Of a DNA stretch of 64,000 bases, positions 21,464 through 34,100 are shown piece after piece. The position numbers and the translations under genes were made by a program. Below the pieces are notes generated by a model. It did no database searches. It had not been told where the DNA came from and saw only the letters and a program-made list of their open reading frames with translations. Source of the stretch: Gonatopus flavifemur. Taxonomy: Eukaryota > Arthropoda > Insecta > Hymenoptera > Dryinidae. The number at the start of each line of letters is the position of its first letter. The first letter of the stretch is position 1. The stretch lies in the NCBI GenBank assembly GCA_018340375.1, contig JAFFJZ010000001.1, forward strand, positions 30,434,001 to 30,498,000. The letters run 5' to 3'.

Positions 21464-21915
21464 TCACTTTGTATCTGTGGAAATTGAAACTGTTATTGTA
21501 AGTTTTTTAGATCCTCTACTCCCAGACAGTACAGCAGTCCCTGGTGTATTAATTAACAATTTCTTATGAATCATCATGTTTCTCGAAGTATTTATTATGA
21601 ATTCATCCTGAACCGTTATTTTGTCTGGGTTAACACTTTTCTTTTCCGAGGAATCGAAATTTGGAAGAGCAAACATTATTATTCATCGCTTGAAAAGCAC
21701 GTTTAAATGATATTATTCAAAAATGGTGATTATTGTAAATTGGTCGTTACGTATAACAACTCAATACTAAGACGTTCAAGATTCTGTTGAAGCATCAATG
21801 TCAACTTGGTCCCAATTTTCTCACCAAACTTCTCAAAGAAGTACAATTTCAATTGGTCTTGGATTTGCAGGTATTTATTTTGAGTCTTTATTATCTTTTT
21901 TGAGCTCAAAGAGAT
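21464..21915 (-). CDS. Possible 3' exon(s) of an unrecognised gene
   Basis: Minus strand 21915..21730 is open from a weak acceptor (ATCAAAG) to a TAA. It reads ISLSSKKIIKTQNKYLQIQD, QLKLYFFEKFGEKIG, LMLQQNLERLSIELLY: a charged, helix-prone peptide that looks coding. A donor TAC|GTAACG lies just before the stop. In phase, it could join KSVNPDKITVQDEF...STDTK, stop, in the neighbouring frame 21464-21676. The second frame read alone has an ATG at 21676. I do not recognise a family and found no upstream exons, so either part may be chance. Confidence 0.3.
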
Positions 21916-21929
21916 CTTTGATGTGAAAT

Positions 21930-23190
21930 ATGAGTTAATTTTGAATTATTCTGAGCGTACCGCTACGATTTGCTGAACAAAATTTTTCATTTATATCTCA
22001 TGTGTTGTGACAGAATATGAGGATGACAAAGTGCATTTTGACTTCTTTTATTCACCCCGTTGAAAAAATCTTATAGATTCTTACAAGATCTAGTGAAAAT
22101 TCATTTCTATAGTGGTATTTGAACACCTGTCTATCAGATTTGGTAAGTCGCATGAGTTGCCATGAAATCTTTTTCATAGAACAACATAGTGCAATTTTTG
22201 TCTTTCAATATGGATTTATTCTCACAATTCGTTTAGTATACCCTCAACGGTACTTATGCATAGAAAATTCGTATTTCCGTTATCTCTGCATTCCTCTGTG
22301 AATTTTAATTTCAAAAAAGTTGATTGTTTTTCAAATATCCTTTGCATTCTCATACATTGATAATGTTAATTTCATTTTCTCATATTCATACCTCTATAAA
22401 TTATTTGGGAAGATTTGATTTCCCACCCCTAATTTATTTCCAATTTATGATTCAACGACTTTTAGGTAATTAATTCCTTCAGAAAAGAAAGTATCGAGTA
22501 TAAAATAAATTTCATTATTTATTGAGCTACATTCTCATAACACGTTACATTTAAGCTTTGCGCAATGCTAAAATTTTCAGCGATGCAAATTAAAATTTAT
22601 AAAAATTCATAAATTCATTTAATTTTATGTGTATATATATATTTATATGGGATATTTAAAAATGATTTCTCTTATCAAGCTTTTATGAGTTTTGGTGTAA
22701 ATTTTGGTCAACGGCTTTAGATTTGGATTATATGAAAAATTATTAAATAGTTTCAATATGGGTGAGAAAATGAACTACTCTCATTTCAAATATTCAGTAC
22801 TGTTTTCGTATTGAAATGTCATACACAAATGCTTATTTCTTTCTGCTTTTTTTAGTGTACAAGCAACGTGATAAGAGCAGGAGGTGTTCCTCTATTGTTC
22901 GGTTGATAAATTGGAGTATAGAATGAATTGAACGAACCTTGATTGTACAATTTTTCAAATTATTATGATGAGAAAAAGTGGTTCAAATGAGTCATTTGAA
23001 AAACGAGTGTACGGTATTGGACTTTATATCATCATTCAAGGCGATCTACAAGTAATTCTGCATAAATTAATATGCTGGAAATTCGATGAAATCTCCTTTT
23101 TTATAAAGGTAAGATAGTGATGCAGAATTGTGGAACCATTCGTCCTGTACATTCTTTCCATACAGTCACCTAAGGAACAAACACCTACCG
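21930..23190. other. AT-rich stretch, no gene seen
   Basis: No frame with splice-site support and no inverted-repeat element with clear ends. Contains AT-rich microsatellite-like DNA near 22629-22650. Confidence 0.4.
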
Positions 23191-23191
23191 G

Positions 23192-23316
23192 TACAGCACC
23201 GGACATTTCTACATTGCCTCCACGTGGACTCTTCGTTCATCCACGTTCTAACCACGTCCACCATTCATCCACGTAGCGTCCACGAAGATGCGACGTAGAA
23301 ATCGGTAGATGTGTTG
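23192..23316. repeat. CCACGT-word repeat, copy 3
   Basis: ACAGCACCGGACATTTCTAC at the left, and GACGTAGAAATCGGTAGATG near the right, as in the copy at 19589-19708. CCACGT/ACGTGG words in the interior. Confidence 0.55.
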
Positions 23317-24304
23317 TTAGAGTAGAGTCGTGTGCAATCGTGAGTGCAGGAAAACAACAATAAATACGTGATTTTAAGTTCCAGTTTCCTGTCTCAAGAA
23401 TCTCGTTGGACCGATTAATTCTCATTGATTCCGATGCAGCAAACTGATTCAAACCCATTGAGAATCAATTTTGAAGGAGTTTGAATCGGTTTTCTGCATC
23501 GAAATTAATGAGACTCAGTCGGTTCAATGACATTCTTTGAGCAGGGTTCAGATAAATATTCTAAGATTTCTTCATTTGAAGGACTTGGGTTTATCCATCT
23601 TTTTTCTCCTTTTGGATATCAAAACTGACGATAATAATTGTCCAGAAAAATAACCAAATTTGCCTTCACTTCTTCCGATTCTGATGAACACTTTATCTGA
23701 TGCAAGTTATACCAATTTTTCAACTTTAATTCTCCTTTCAATAGTCCAAAATATCGTATATTCATTCATTAGCGTTGTTTCTCAACCAATTCTAATTACA
23801 TATTTCAGAGATGTTTCGAAGGAATTAGTTATTAATTGCACACCGACTAACCGATGACACTTGGATTCACTAAATTTCAATTTTATTGTTTCACTTCTAA
23901 TATAATTTATACTTGAATCCAATTATGAAATTTTTGAAACAAATATGTTGAACTTGATTCTAATATGAAATGAGAATGATTTATACTTCAAAGTTTATAA
24001 TTTGGTTCAAGAACAAATTTTATGCTAAAAAATGTTCAGTGTACCGTTTTTGAGATTTATCTTCCAGAGGAATATTTAGATCTAGACTTGGCTCTATAAC
24101 TTCTCATCCACCTCAACAGAACGCAAGCATCGTAGGTTTATTTTAGATTCATTATAAGGTGATATACGTTCAACGAAGATTACCGAACGTTCAAATGTCT
24201 GCATTTGTAATCTACGTTCATGAAATGTTCTTCAGAACTCCGTGTTCTGCAGTAGGGCAGTGAACCTTTCGTATGGTGGATGAATTAGATCTTCATGCTT
24301 GTTT

Positions 24305-24450
24305 GCTACCACACTCAGAGAAAAAAAGTTGCTAAAACAGCAAACCTCGAGCATTTGCTTTGCTGATCTGGCAAAACTTTTTGCTGAATCAGCAGAAAAT
24401 TTGCTATTACAGCAAAAATGTTGCTCTTTTGCGCTTGTCATTCAGCAATC
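24305..24450. repeat. GCAAA/TTTGCTG-word repeat
   Basis: After CACTCAGAGAAAAAAAGTTG, about 130 bp alternate CAGCAAA, TTTGCTG and ATTTGCT words in both orientations. Only one clear end; probably a truncated word-array element. The overlapping frames on both strands are repeat-derived. Confidence 0.5.
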
Positions 24451-24793
24451 CGGGTTTGTAGATATACAGACGGCCAGAAAATTTTGCAGATTTTTCGGAA
24501 TCGCTTTTTCAACAAGAATTTTTCTCTGCGTGCATCGGGGATCGTTAAATCTGGTTCGGAAGGATCATGAACCTTGCCATTTCTATCAATCATCTCATTT
24601 CTCAAAGCGTGTGTATCCTTTTTCTCCTTTAGCTTTTAGGATGTCCTGAATTCATGTTTACAGAAGGGTTGAATCGTGCAAAAAAAGTTGATAGTCATCT
24701 CGTTTAACATCAACCCGAATTTCGACGCTTTGGCTTTTAGTTAGAGGTCAAGTATATTTCATTTTGAAAATTCAATTCCGTATTACTGGTGGG

Positions 24794-24983
24794 ATACTAG
24801 TGAACACAACACTAGCCAAATGGTTTATTTCAAACTATTCCAAAATGCTGTGATGGAATCAAAATATTTCTCTGTACAGTCATTCTGTTTGCACTGAAGG
24901 ATTGTTCCACAGAGTGATATCTTGATTTCATCAAAGGACTTTGAATAGTTTGGGATAAACGATTTGGTTAGCACCACGGTAGT
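24794..24983. mobile_element. MITE with CTAGTGAACACAACACTAGC ends
   Basis: Left arm CCAAATGGTTTATTTCAAAC and right arm GTTTGGGATAAACGATTTGG are inverted; outer ends CACTAG / ACGGTAGTG are less exact. About 190 bp. Confidence 0.6.
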
Positions 24984-24999
24984 GTATTCTTAAATCAGT

Positions 25000-25895
25000 G
25001 ATCCCATAATGTGGGAGTTGGCGGCTTCTACCATACAGCTTTAGGCGACTATTGCAATCTTGTAACAAAAAACAGTCCAGGCATGCTTTGACAAATGTGC
25101 CGTACTTGGTGCCAACCTTGAGTCAATGCTAGCCAACACCGGGCCTAGCTTGGTTGCTAACATTGGCACCAAACTAAATTAATGTCTGGGATGATGACAA
25201 TGTTCAATGGTTGGCATCCGAGCTTGGTTCGATATTAAAATTCAATATTGGTTCCATGCTTGCAATCGATATTGTCGCCATTATTGATATACAATACTAA
25301 TTTGAGCTGAATGAGTAGGGTAGAATTTTCATTAGCATCCAAGTTTGATTGAACATTCACATTTGACTGATTGATCAAACTTAGTGACAGGTAAGAGTCA
25401 AGACTAGTTCACCGGGTATAGCTTGATGGCCAACCATGTTGCTAAACTAATGAGCCAAACTGTTATGAATGCTAGTTATCACCGGGTGTAGCCTATTTAC
25501 CAGCAATGTTATCAAGCTAGGTCAATGTTTAGGATGATAAAAACGTTCTCTGCTGAGCATTCAGCTTTCATATATATCGGAAATCCAACACGGCAAAATA
25601 TGCTTGGTCCTAACATTGGTGTCCAAGACTCTATCAACGCTTAGTCAACTATGACGGGCCACGCATCGGCCAAGGCTAGGCTAACCAGACTTGGCATACC
25701 AAGCTTGACGCCAATCATGGTGCAATTGTCAGTCTTGGCATTACGAGCCTGGGAGAGTACATTGTAATCAGTGACTATACTATACCATAGTGTAGTTTGT
25801 TTTTATTTCATCTAGACACGTGGTAAGACTGTAGCACTCACTAAGGGTCGCATAGTGGGGGCCATCAGCTCCCGCATAATGGGATCACTACCTTA
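25000..25895. mobile_element. CAGTGATCCCATAATG element carrying a CCAAGCTTGG word array
   Basis: Ends CAGTGATCCCATAATGTGGG and CCCGCATAATGGGATCACTA are inverted. From about 25060 to 25740 the interior repeats CTTGGTGCCAA, TTGGCACCAA, GCTTGGTT and GCTAGCCAA words in both orientations, with decayed spacing. No coding frame. Confidence 0.6.
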
Positions 25896-25933
25896 AATTG
25901 AAATACGACCCTGATCGCAAATTATACTATCTC

Positions 25934-26379
25934 CAGTGTCGGACTGGCCCACCCGGCTCTCCGGCGATTGCCGGGGGCCCTTTGGTATTGGGGGGCTCGG
26001 TCGATTCTCAGTTTTCCTTTTTTTGTTTATGAATGATGATAAAATTTTGATTTTCTTGAGAATGTGCTCCGTCTACAAGGCAGAAAAAAATATTTATTTG
26101 TGCTCTTTTCATAAAATATTTATTTGTAGAAATTAATTATTCAATTGGGTGTCAAAATTGATCACTTGTGGCGAATACATTATTTATCTGGAAGACCAAA
26201 TTATTTGGGGCAAGCATTCCATTATTCGATTTGATTGAATATTTCATTAATCCCAAGGAATATGCTATGGAGAGAGGACAAATAAACTATTTATTCTGTG
26301 AGAAGAAATTTCGTTTCCAGTATAGGTGGCCCAATGTATTTCCCAGCCGGGGGCCTTGTTGCAAGCCAGTCCGACACTG
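25934..26379. mobile_element. hAT-type MITE with 8-bp target-site duplication
   Basis: Ends CAGTGTCGGACTGGCCCACC and AAGCCAGTCCGACACTG are flanked by the identical 8-mer ACTATCTC at 25926-25933 and 26380-26387. CAG ends with an 8-bp duplication are typical of hAT transposons. At 446 bp with no transposase it is non-autonomous. Subterminal inverted words GCCGGGGGCCC / CCGGGGGCC also pair. The 66- and 70-codon frames are not genes. Confidence 0.9.
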
Positions 26380-26389
26380 ACTATCTCAC

Positions 26390-27640
26390 ATTAAAAATAA
26401 CCTCTTGGTATATGAAACGGTCATAACCAGACTTTTGAAAAGATTTTTCTCATGTTTTTTAAATGATTAGCCTGCGCGGGTTGGATGAAGAAGTCAAATA
26501 CCATTTTCCCTGTAAGAAATATTCTATGGAACTTCATTCACAAAGTTGATTGAGCAAATCCTAACGGTATTTTGTAAGATATTCCGAACAGGGTGGAAAA
26601 TATTTCATTGGACATCCCTTCTCACTCAAATCCTCATTTTTTCATTCTTATCGATGTCATGAAATGCTTTAATTTTATCAAAATTCGAATAAACAGCACG
26701 TGTAAAACACTGTATGTGTGTAACAAATATGAGAAAGCACACGATTTTTATCCACGGCTGTTTGCATTCTCGTATTCTTGAGTTCTTGTGGAAAATAGTA
26801 GAACAAAGAACGAACCGATTCTTGTCCACGTTAACGAACTATATAAGACACACTTAGAACAATTTTCCAGCCAAAAGGCATACAATTTCAAAATAATTTA
26901 TTGTCCACAGAAATTGGGAAAGAAATATTATATATTTTACACATTCTCAAAATTTTTCGGAAATTCAAACGAATGTTACAAATCGGGAAGTTGAATTTCT
27001 TATAAATCAATAACGATCACAGAATTCATTTATTGTTCCATCAGATCCGTAGAAGAATTGATACGGGAGAAACTCAATGTACATTCTTCATTTCGATAAT
27101 TTGATTCATATTTGAAATGTTCTTTCAAGCATACGTGTATATCATGTATAAAAATAATAATAGAAAACATGTAATTGTACACAGTCGTTAAGTATTTGGA
27201 CTAGAAATGGTTGTATAAAATCATTGTATATATTTTGACTAGAAATTTTAAAAAACAGACAATTGCGAAAAGAATTGGAGGAAAAGCATAAGACCGTGTA
27301 TTTTTTCTCATTCTAACAGAGACATTTCATTTCGTAATAATCGATATTGCTGATTTATAAATATTTCATTCAATAAGTCGTTAATATAAATATCCATCAA
27401 AGGTAACAGTTCGAATTTTTCTTCTACTGTACGCAGATTTTTTAAATAAATTCTTCAAAGCCATATTACATACGATTTACTATGGATTTTGAAGTCTTTT
27501 GATTTAAAATGTCACTGCATATCACAAAATGTATAATTAAATACCATATAACATTTAGGTTGATCGAAATTGCATTATACATAGAATTATCTTCGTTTTC
27601 AATGCGTTCTAATGAATCCTCTATGGATTCATCTCATCTT
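26390..27640. other. AT-rich stretch downstream of dystrobrevin, no gene seen
   Basis: Short unsupported frames only. It follows the Dyb poly(A) signal in the transcribed direction. Confidence 0.4.
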
Positions 27641-27782
27641 CATGTATATTAATATATAACAGCTAACCCCCATAATTTGTCTCACCTCAATCAGGCTCCG
27701 ATGCAATGAATTTGTTATCTCTATACGTTATATGCCATCATATTCAAACATTTGTATTCTTGTCGTAATTGCGAATAATATA

Positions 27783-27788
27783 TTTATT
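27783..27788 (-). terminator. Dyb: Candidate poly(A) signal of dystrobrevin
   Basis: AATAAA on the minus strand about 135 bases after the stop codon. The same hexamer is kept in the duplicate segment at 17390-17395. Confidence 0.55.
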
Positions 27789-27921
27789 GCAACACATTGT
27801 CCGATTATGCATTACGAGATATAAATTATCCACAAAATTGTGGTAATATACCATAAGAATTGATCAATCGAATTGAATTGATAATAAAAATCCATGTTTT
27901 TTCTTCTTTGAACAAATGAAT

Positions 27922-28187
27922 TTATCGATTAACCCATCTTTTAACCGCTTCCGCCCATTCAGCTTCGTTATCATCTTCTTTTTCCCCTTCCGCTTCTTCT
28001 CTTTCTCCCCTGTTATCTTGTTCTTGTTCGCTCAGGGATGTTCCTGATGGCGTTTGTGCCACACTGGCGTTACGCGATCTTAATTCGGTTAGAAAATCAT
28101 TCTCCTGTTGATAACGCCTTTGGAGTTCTTCGCGCCAAGAATTACCACCCCCGCTGCTATCATCCCCATCCTCACCAGCTTCAAAGT
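27922..28187 (-). CDS. Dyb: Dystrobrevin exon 16 (terminal coding exon)
   Basis: Acceptor TTGTTTGTAG|AC completes the codon begun by the G that ends exon 15 (Asp). It encodes an acidic, Gly/Ser-rich start ([15 protein letters not shown]), a helical segment [20 protein letters not shown] and an acidic end finishing [14 protein letters not shown]. The exon and its flanks are duplicated at 17276-17831. That this copy is the original is inferred from its position next to exon 15 and from the other copy lying in transposon debris. Confidence 0.8.
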
Positions 28188-31100
28188 CTACAAACAATTA
28201 CAAGAATCACGTATTTCAGATTTTGTCACGAAGATCACAAGTTATTCTTCATCTTCCTAATTTGTACTTCAGTTGTTCGTTTGGTTATTGAAAAACAATT
28301 GGTGTGTACTTCTATCAACGTTAGTTTATCGATTACCTGCGGTGGGAGCACTTTTGATCTTTCTTAGCAGTTAGTATTTGAATAAATGCAAAACTACGGC
28401 TCATGTAATTCAAACAATGAATGCAACCAAAGAAGAAGAAATAACGTTTAATATGAAATAATTAAGAACTCGTAAAACATACAAAAATTTCAAATTTTCA
28501 AACTATTCAAAATATCATGACAATCTTAATTATTTTTTCCCTTTTTTTTGTATAGAAAGTGTAGGAAACAACTAGTATCCATCAATTGAATGAAAATTGT
28601 ATTGAATATAACAATAATCCCATCGTTTAGGAAGTTTGAATAACTAAATTACCACATTAAGTTTCGAAAGTGTCACAAAAACTTACCTAATGGTTTTCTG
28701 ATGTTAATACGGCCAGAGTTGTGAGAATGATCCTCCTGGTCTGAGTCTGTAAGCCACCAGGACACATTCACAGAGGGTGCATCACACACATTCCATAGCA
28801 CGTCTGTAGTGTGTTTTCTGTATGATAAATGTGTCTTTTCCTCAGTCAAATGAGAGTCCGCAATGTGTTTTATTCGTGTCCAGTCCGTCAGTATACTCTC
28901 GAAAATTATATTTGAAACCCTTCATTTTGAATATCAAAAATCATCGTTATGTATTCAAAAAACATGTCATTTATAGATTTGATTTGATTGAATTCAGAAG
29001 AGTTATTTCTATTGTATATACAATAAAAATGGGTATAGCTGTGTAATATTTACTGATTTATTTTCATACCCACTTTGATTGTACATTTCTCTCATTTATT
29101 TTATTATTCAAAATTGTGCCAATTGAATGAAGTATAAGAAATTTGATTTCATGGCGTCGATTGAAAAATAAAACATGTGTAGTGGTCTTGTGTTGTTGTT
29201 TGATATGTGCTTCAACTAAACTAACATTTTCTAACACTATTCTGATGTAGAGAAATGGGGGGAAAGATAACGCAACAGGCAACAAAATGTATATAATAGA
29301 AAATGAAACCTTTCGTGAAAAGTCATATGTACATTTTTACAAAAATTAATGATGGTTCGAATGAAGTGTTAGAAATCCAAGTAGTTTGATAATGGAGAAT
29401 TAACAAGTACCTCGTCAAGTGCGTCATAAAATGTAAGAGCAAATTTTCTGTCTTATTAGAACATACATAATTGTATTCGAATATTCTAAAAACATGATAA
29501 TTCAACTATTCACAATCTACTTCTTGTCTACTTTATATCAGTCTGTAGATATATCGTGAGAATCTGCAACGAACCGACCCTACATATATTATATTCTCAC
29601 TCCATTCGATAATAGGTGAAAACGTGCTGTATAGTCGCTTTAACAAGTCGGGTGACATTTCTAACGGAAATATCTGTTAATAAGTTATTATTAATGAATT
29701 TCAAGTATTTTCCTCCGAGTGTATACCATCATAAATGTCTCTCCTATCATTCCAATGAGTTACAAATTCTCAGTTAACAGCAACAACACATTATATAAAG
29801 ATATTTCCGTTAGAACTGCTATCGGACTTTTTATAACGACTATATAAATACATACATGTATTATCTCGAGTCGTCACAGATTCTCAGGGTATAATATTCC
29901 TCAAACCGCAAAAAAAACGCAAATATTGAGAATTATTCTTTTCAAATTTGAACCCGAATTCATCAGAAATTCATCTACAGTCAGTGGTAGGAAGATGTTA
30001 TTAGAGATTCACAATAACCCGATCGCTGCAAATTCTATTGTCAGTCTATATACCATCCAGAAAAATTCCATCCTCAATCCATGAAAATTAAAGGATGCTG
30101 AATATTTTGATTAATAAAAAATCCTATGGGGTCGGATGGATGAAGTCCAATAAAACTTATCGGAACGCTAATGTTGCTAGCAAGATCTGTTATCAAGTTT
30201 ACAACAGCACTGCTGTTAGTAATCGACACACTGATAAGAATCATTTATTTAGAGGTTCGTGCACCCAGAAGAATAATTCACTTAAATATGAACCTACTGG
30301 AAATTCAATTACATCCAGTAAATTTTTCCTTACTCAAGTAAATTTTATTTGGGGTTACTAAAAATTCATTTGAATGAAATAAAATTGTTATTTGATCCAA
30401 CTAAAACTCTAGTAGGTTCATATTGAAATAGAAATTTAGTAGATTCAAACAAAATTTAGTCAATCCAAATAAATCCAAGTATAAAATTTTCTCGGTGTGA
30501 AGCAGGCACTCCATCGACGAAATTTGAAATGGGATATCGTCGGTACTATGACAAACCTCGTATCTCGATTTCTGACGATTTCGAGGTTCCATCTGAGAAA
30601 TGAATCAACACACTGAGAGAAAGGTACCTAGTTGGGACAACTAAATGTTAGTTACCGCAGCTAGATTTTTATTTACGCTAGCTAGACTCTAGTTGGGGTA
30701 AATGAAAGTCTAGCTGTCTGGATCAGGAATAAAATGATTTATTCAGTGGGAATAAAAAATTGAGTTGTGACGAATAAAATTTAGCTAGCACAACTAAATT
30801 TTTATTTTCAGTGAATAAATTTTCTAGCTGTCGAATAATCGAATAGACCCTTTCTCTCAGTGCAAGAATCAAGTGGATGTATTAACGTATACTGATAATT
30901 TTGCCGATGCAATCTCGAAACCGTCAAAAATCGAGATACGTAGTACCGACGATATACACTGTAAAACAAATTTGTTGAATTCCAAACAAAAATGCTTGGA
31001 AATTTACAAACTTGGTATGGAAAAATGATTTTCGAACCTTTTTTGTAAATTGCCGAACAAAAGTTTGTGAATTTTCAAAAATCTTCGTGAAATCACAAAA

Positions 31101-34100
31101 TTTGTTGAATGTTTACAAACTTTTATTTGGTAATTTACAAAAAAAGTTTGTGTAAAAAACTGCCAAACTTCTTTGGCAGTTTAGGAAGTATATTTTTTAC
31201 AGTGTATGATAATTATTTGCTATTTTTGTGCTGGAGTAATTTTGAAGAGAACTGAGGATACTGACTATTAGAACTGGTGTTTGATGATTCATTATCGTAT
31301 CGAAAATAAAGAGGGAATTAGGCCCTAGTACAAACGCGGATAGATTCGAATAAAAATATGAAAATGGATACAAAAATAGGATCGAGGAGGATAAAATTGG
31401 AATGCATTTCTACTCGTTTCAATCCTCTTTTTGTATCCATCTTCAGTTTTCTATCCGAATCCATCCAAGTCCATCCACATTTTCCATTAGGGTGTGCTAC
31501 TTATAAGTATGCTATAATTCGTTTGATGCGTGGAATTGACGAAAATACATAGTTAACAGTGAAAATGATGTATGAAACGTGGAGACAGCGCTCCTAGGAT
31601 TTCCCGTTCATGGAGGGTTTTATTCGAGTCTATTCGAACTCATGAGAAAATTGGCCATTGTTCCTGTTTTGTATCACCAATTTATGTGTTCAACCAATGT
31701 CCTGGAGTGAATCATCCATGGAGTGGATGACTTGTGATTTGGAGGAAATGCTAACTTAACACTCTCGAACCTTAGATCATACGATGATATACTTTAGATT
31801 TGACGAGCATAACTACTCAATTTCATTATATTAGTTCACAGAATCTTTTACCCTCGGTAAAATTCAGTGAGATTTATTCATTGGATGACTCGTGAGACAT
31901 CTTCTTTGGAATGAACCTAGCGTGAGAATGACGTGCTCTTCATGTGCTCGAGATATGTGCCAAAGAAATTGAAGAAAATTCGTAACATAAATAGGATTCC
32001 GAACATCCAGCTCCTCTTCAGGATTGGATCAAATATTGAAATACGTTGGATTCCTTGAACCTCACCACTAGGTTCTATAATATTCATACACATTTCCACA
32101 TGGCTCATTTGTTTGAATCACAAGATCCAGCAATTTATTGGGGAACTACCTACGACAAGGTGAACCCAGCATCTCCACTGTTCTGAAATTCGGGGGAGGT
32201 ATTTCTGACACAATTCAAAATGATGTCAGATGTATGAGCTATTCATGTGTTCGCCGTATGTTACGAATGAAGTTTAGGTTTTTCTAGCATCAGGTTTTCT
32301 TCGGGTCGGGTATTGATGTCCCGTACAGCACTAGCACCGATCGCCGGACATTTCCCGATCACATCTGGTACGATTTTGGAAACCAATGGTACAATTTAGG
32401 ATACCAGTTTCCCTAGATCGTACCATTTTCAAGGTTTTTGAAATTGTTCTTCAACTCAGAAAAGGTTTAATATTCATCATCAAGAAAAATATATTAGTAC
32501 ATGCCAAACAAACTCCTTCATGTGATGACATATTTCAGATTCCTTTACCATTTGCTGTTACTTACCAAAAAAATGAAATTTCGAAAATGGTACGATAAGG
32601 GCTAATCTTCCCTTATTTATTAACAATGATTTCAAATCGAATGCAAAAGATATTCGAGTACTCAAAAAGGTCGGTTGACTAGCCAATAGGGGTGCACGAC
32701 CACTCGATAACTTGGAAAGTTCTCAATACATTTCGATTTTACAATACAATGTATTCATACAAAACACTTTTCGAAGTTTTATGTTATCCGGGAATACATC
32801 GAATGACTATAAATCCAGAAATTCCTCTTTGGCCTTCTTCGAAAACTCTGGAGAATCCACGAGAGAGTACACGCAGAAAAAAGTTGCTAGTAAAATCAAT
32901 ACTTTTTATTGTAAATTGTGGACAAAATTATATTTCCCATCACCTGACACGTATCAAATTCTCATAATTATCCAATCATCATCATCATCAAGTAATCAGT
33001 CTTATGACTAGTTTGATGAAATCCTCCAACCCTGTCTATTATCCGCTAAATGCTTAATTTCTACATATCTACGACAACCCTTATCTGGTATAATTTGCTT
33101 CATATAACTTAATCTAGCTCTACCTTTGCGAGTTTTATCATTCATTTTTCCTTCTCACATTGATTTCAATGAACTATCATCCCTCGATTTGTGTCCTATC
33201 AGATTACTTCCCCCTTCACGACATGTTTCAAAAGACTTCTTTTTTCGTTTAACCTTCTCGCAGTTATCTGATAACGTGATGAATTTCAAGTAATCAAAAG
33301 CGAAAATTGATTTGGTTATTCTCAAGTACTGGGAAAAATTTTTAACAACCCGATAATCTCTTAATACTCGAATATTTGTCCGGTAGTTCGATCATTTTCG
33401 ATTACTCGAAAACTTCGGGTAACCCGACCATTTTCGAGTACTCGAAAATCTCGAGCACTCGACCCGCAGCCCACTGAGCATTTCTGTTAGAACCTTGCAT
33501 TAATATTGCAGTGATATTGATGCGATCTTGAAAGTACCTGTCATGAGAATTACAACAGTAATATTACAGAATTCAATTACACGTAAATTACAGCAATGTT
33601 ACGTTGTCAAGTGATATTCCAACGATACTTCTGTGAGTTACTTTTGTAATATTGCATTTGTAAATTGAAAAACAGGTACTTCGAAGATCGCATCAATATT
33701 GCCGCAATATTAATACGAGGTTCTAACGGAAATACTCAGTGGGGACGATACTCACGTCAATAAACCCGACCCGATCCGACAAAAACTGATATTCGCGCAC
33801 CCCTATTATCCAACATTCGAGTACCCGAAAACTTCGGGGAACCCGCTAATATTTAAGTATCAGAAAATTTCGGGTACCCGACCCGACACTCCCATCAAAT
33901 TATTCGACCCGAGCCGATCCGAAAAAATCCAATACCTGCGCACCCCTATCGGTAATGAATCGTCAAGTACCAGTGCTATGAGGTAGGATTGCTATTGACA
34001 CATGTAGTCAGTATCCTCACATAAAATGCATTCTCCCTATCGAAATCAGATCAGCACAAAACAACATAAAAATAATGCATAATTCGGATTTCGTTCACTG

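Noticed and set aside
23660..23857. Hydrophobic 65-codon plus-strand frame, considered as a chemoreceptor fragment
   Set aside because: No recognisable motif, no neighbouring exons in phase; likely chance in AT-rich DNA.
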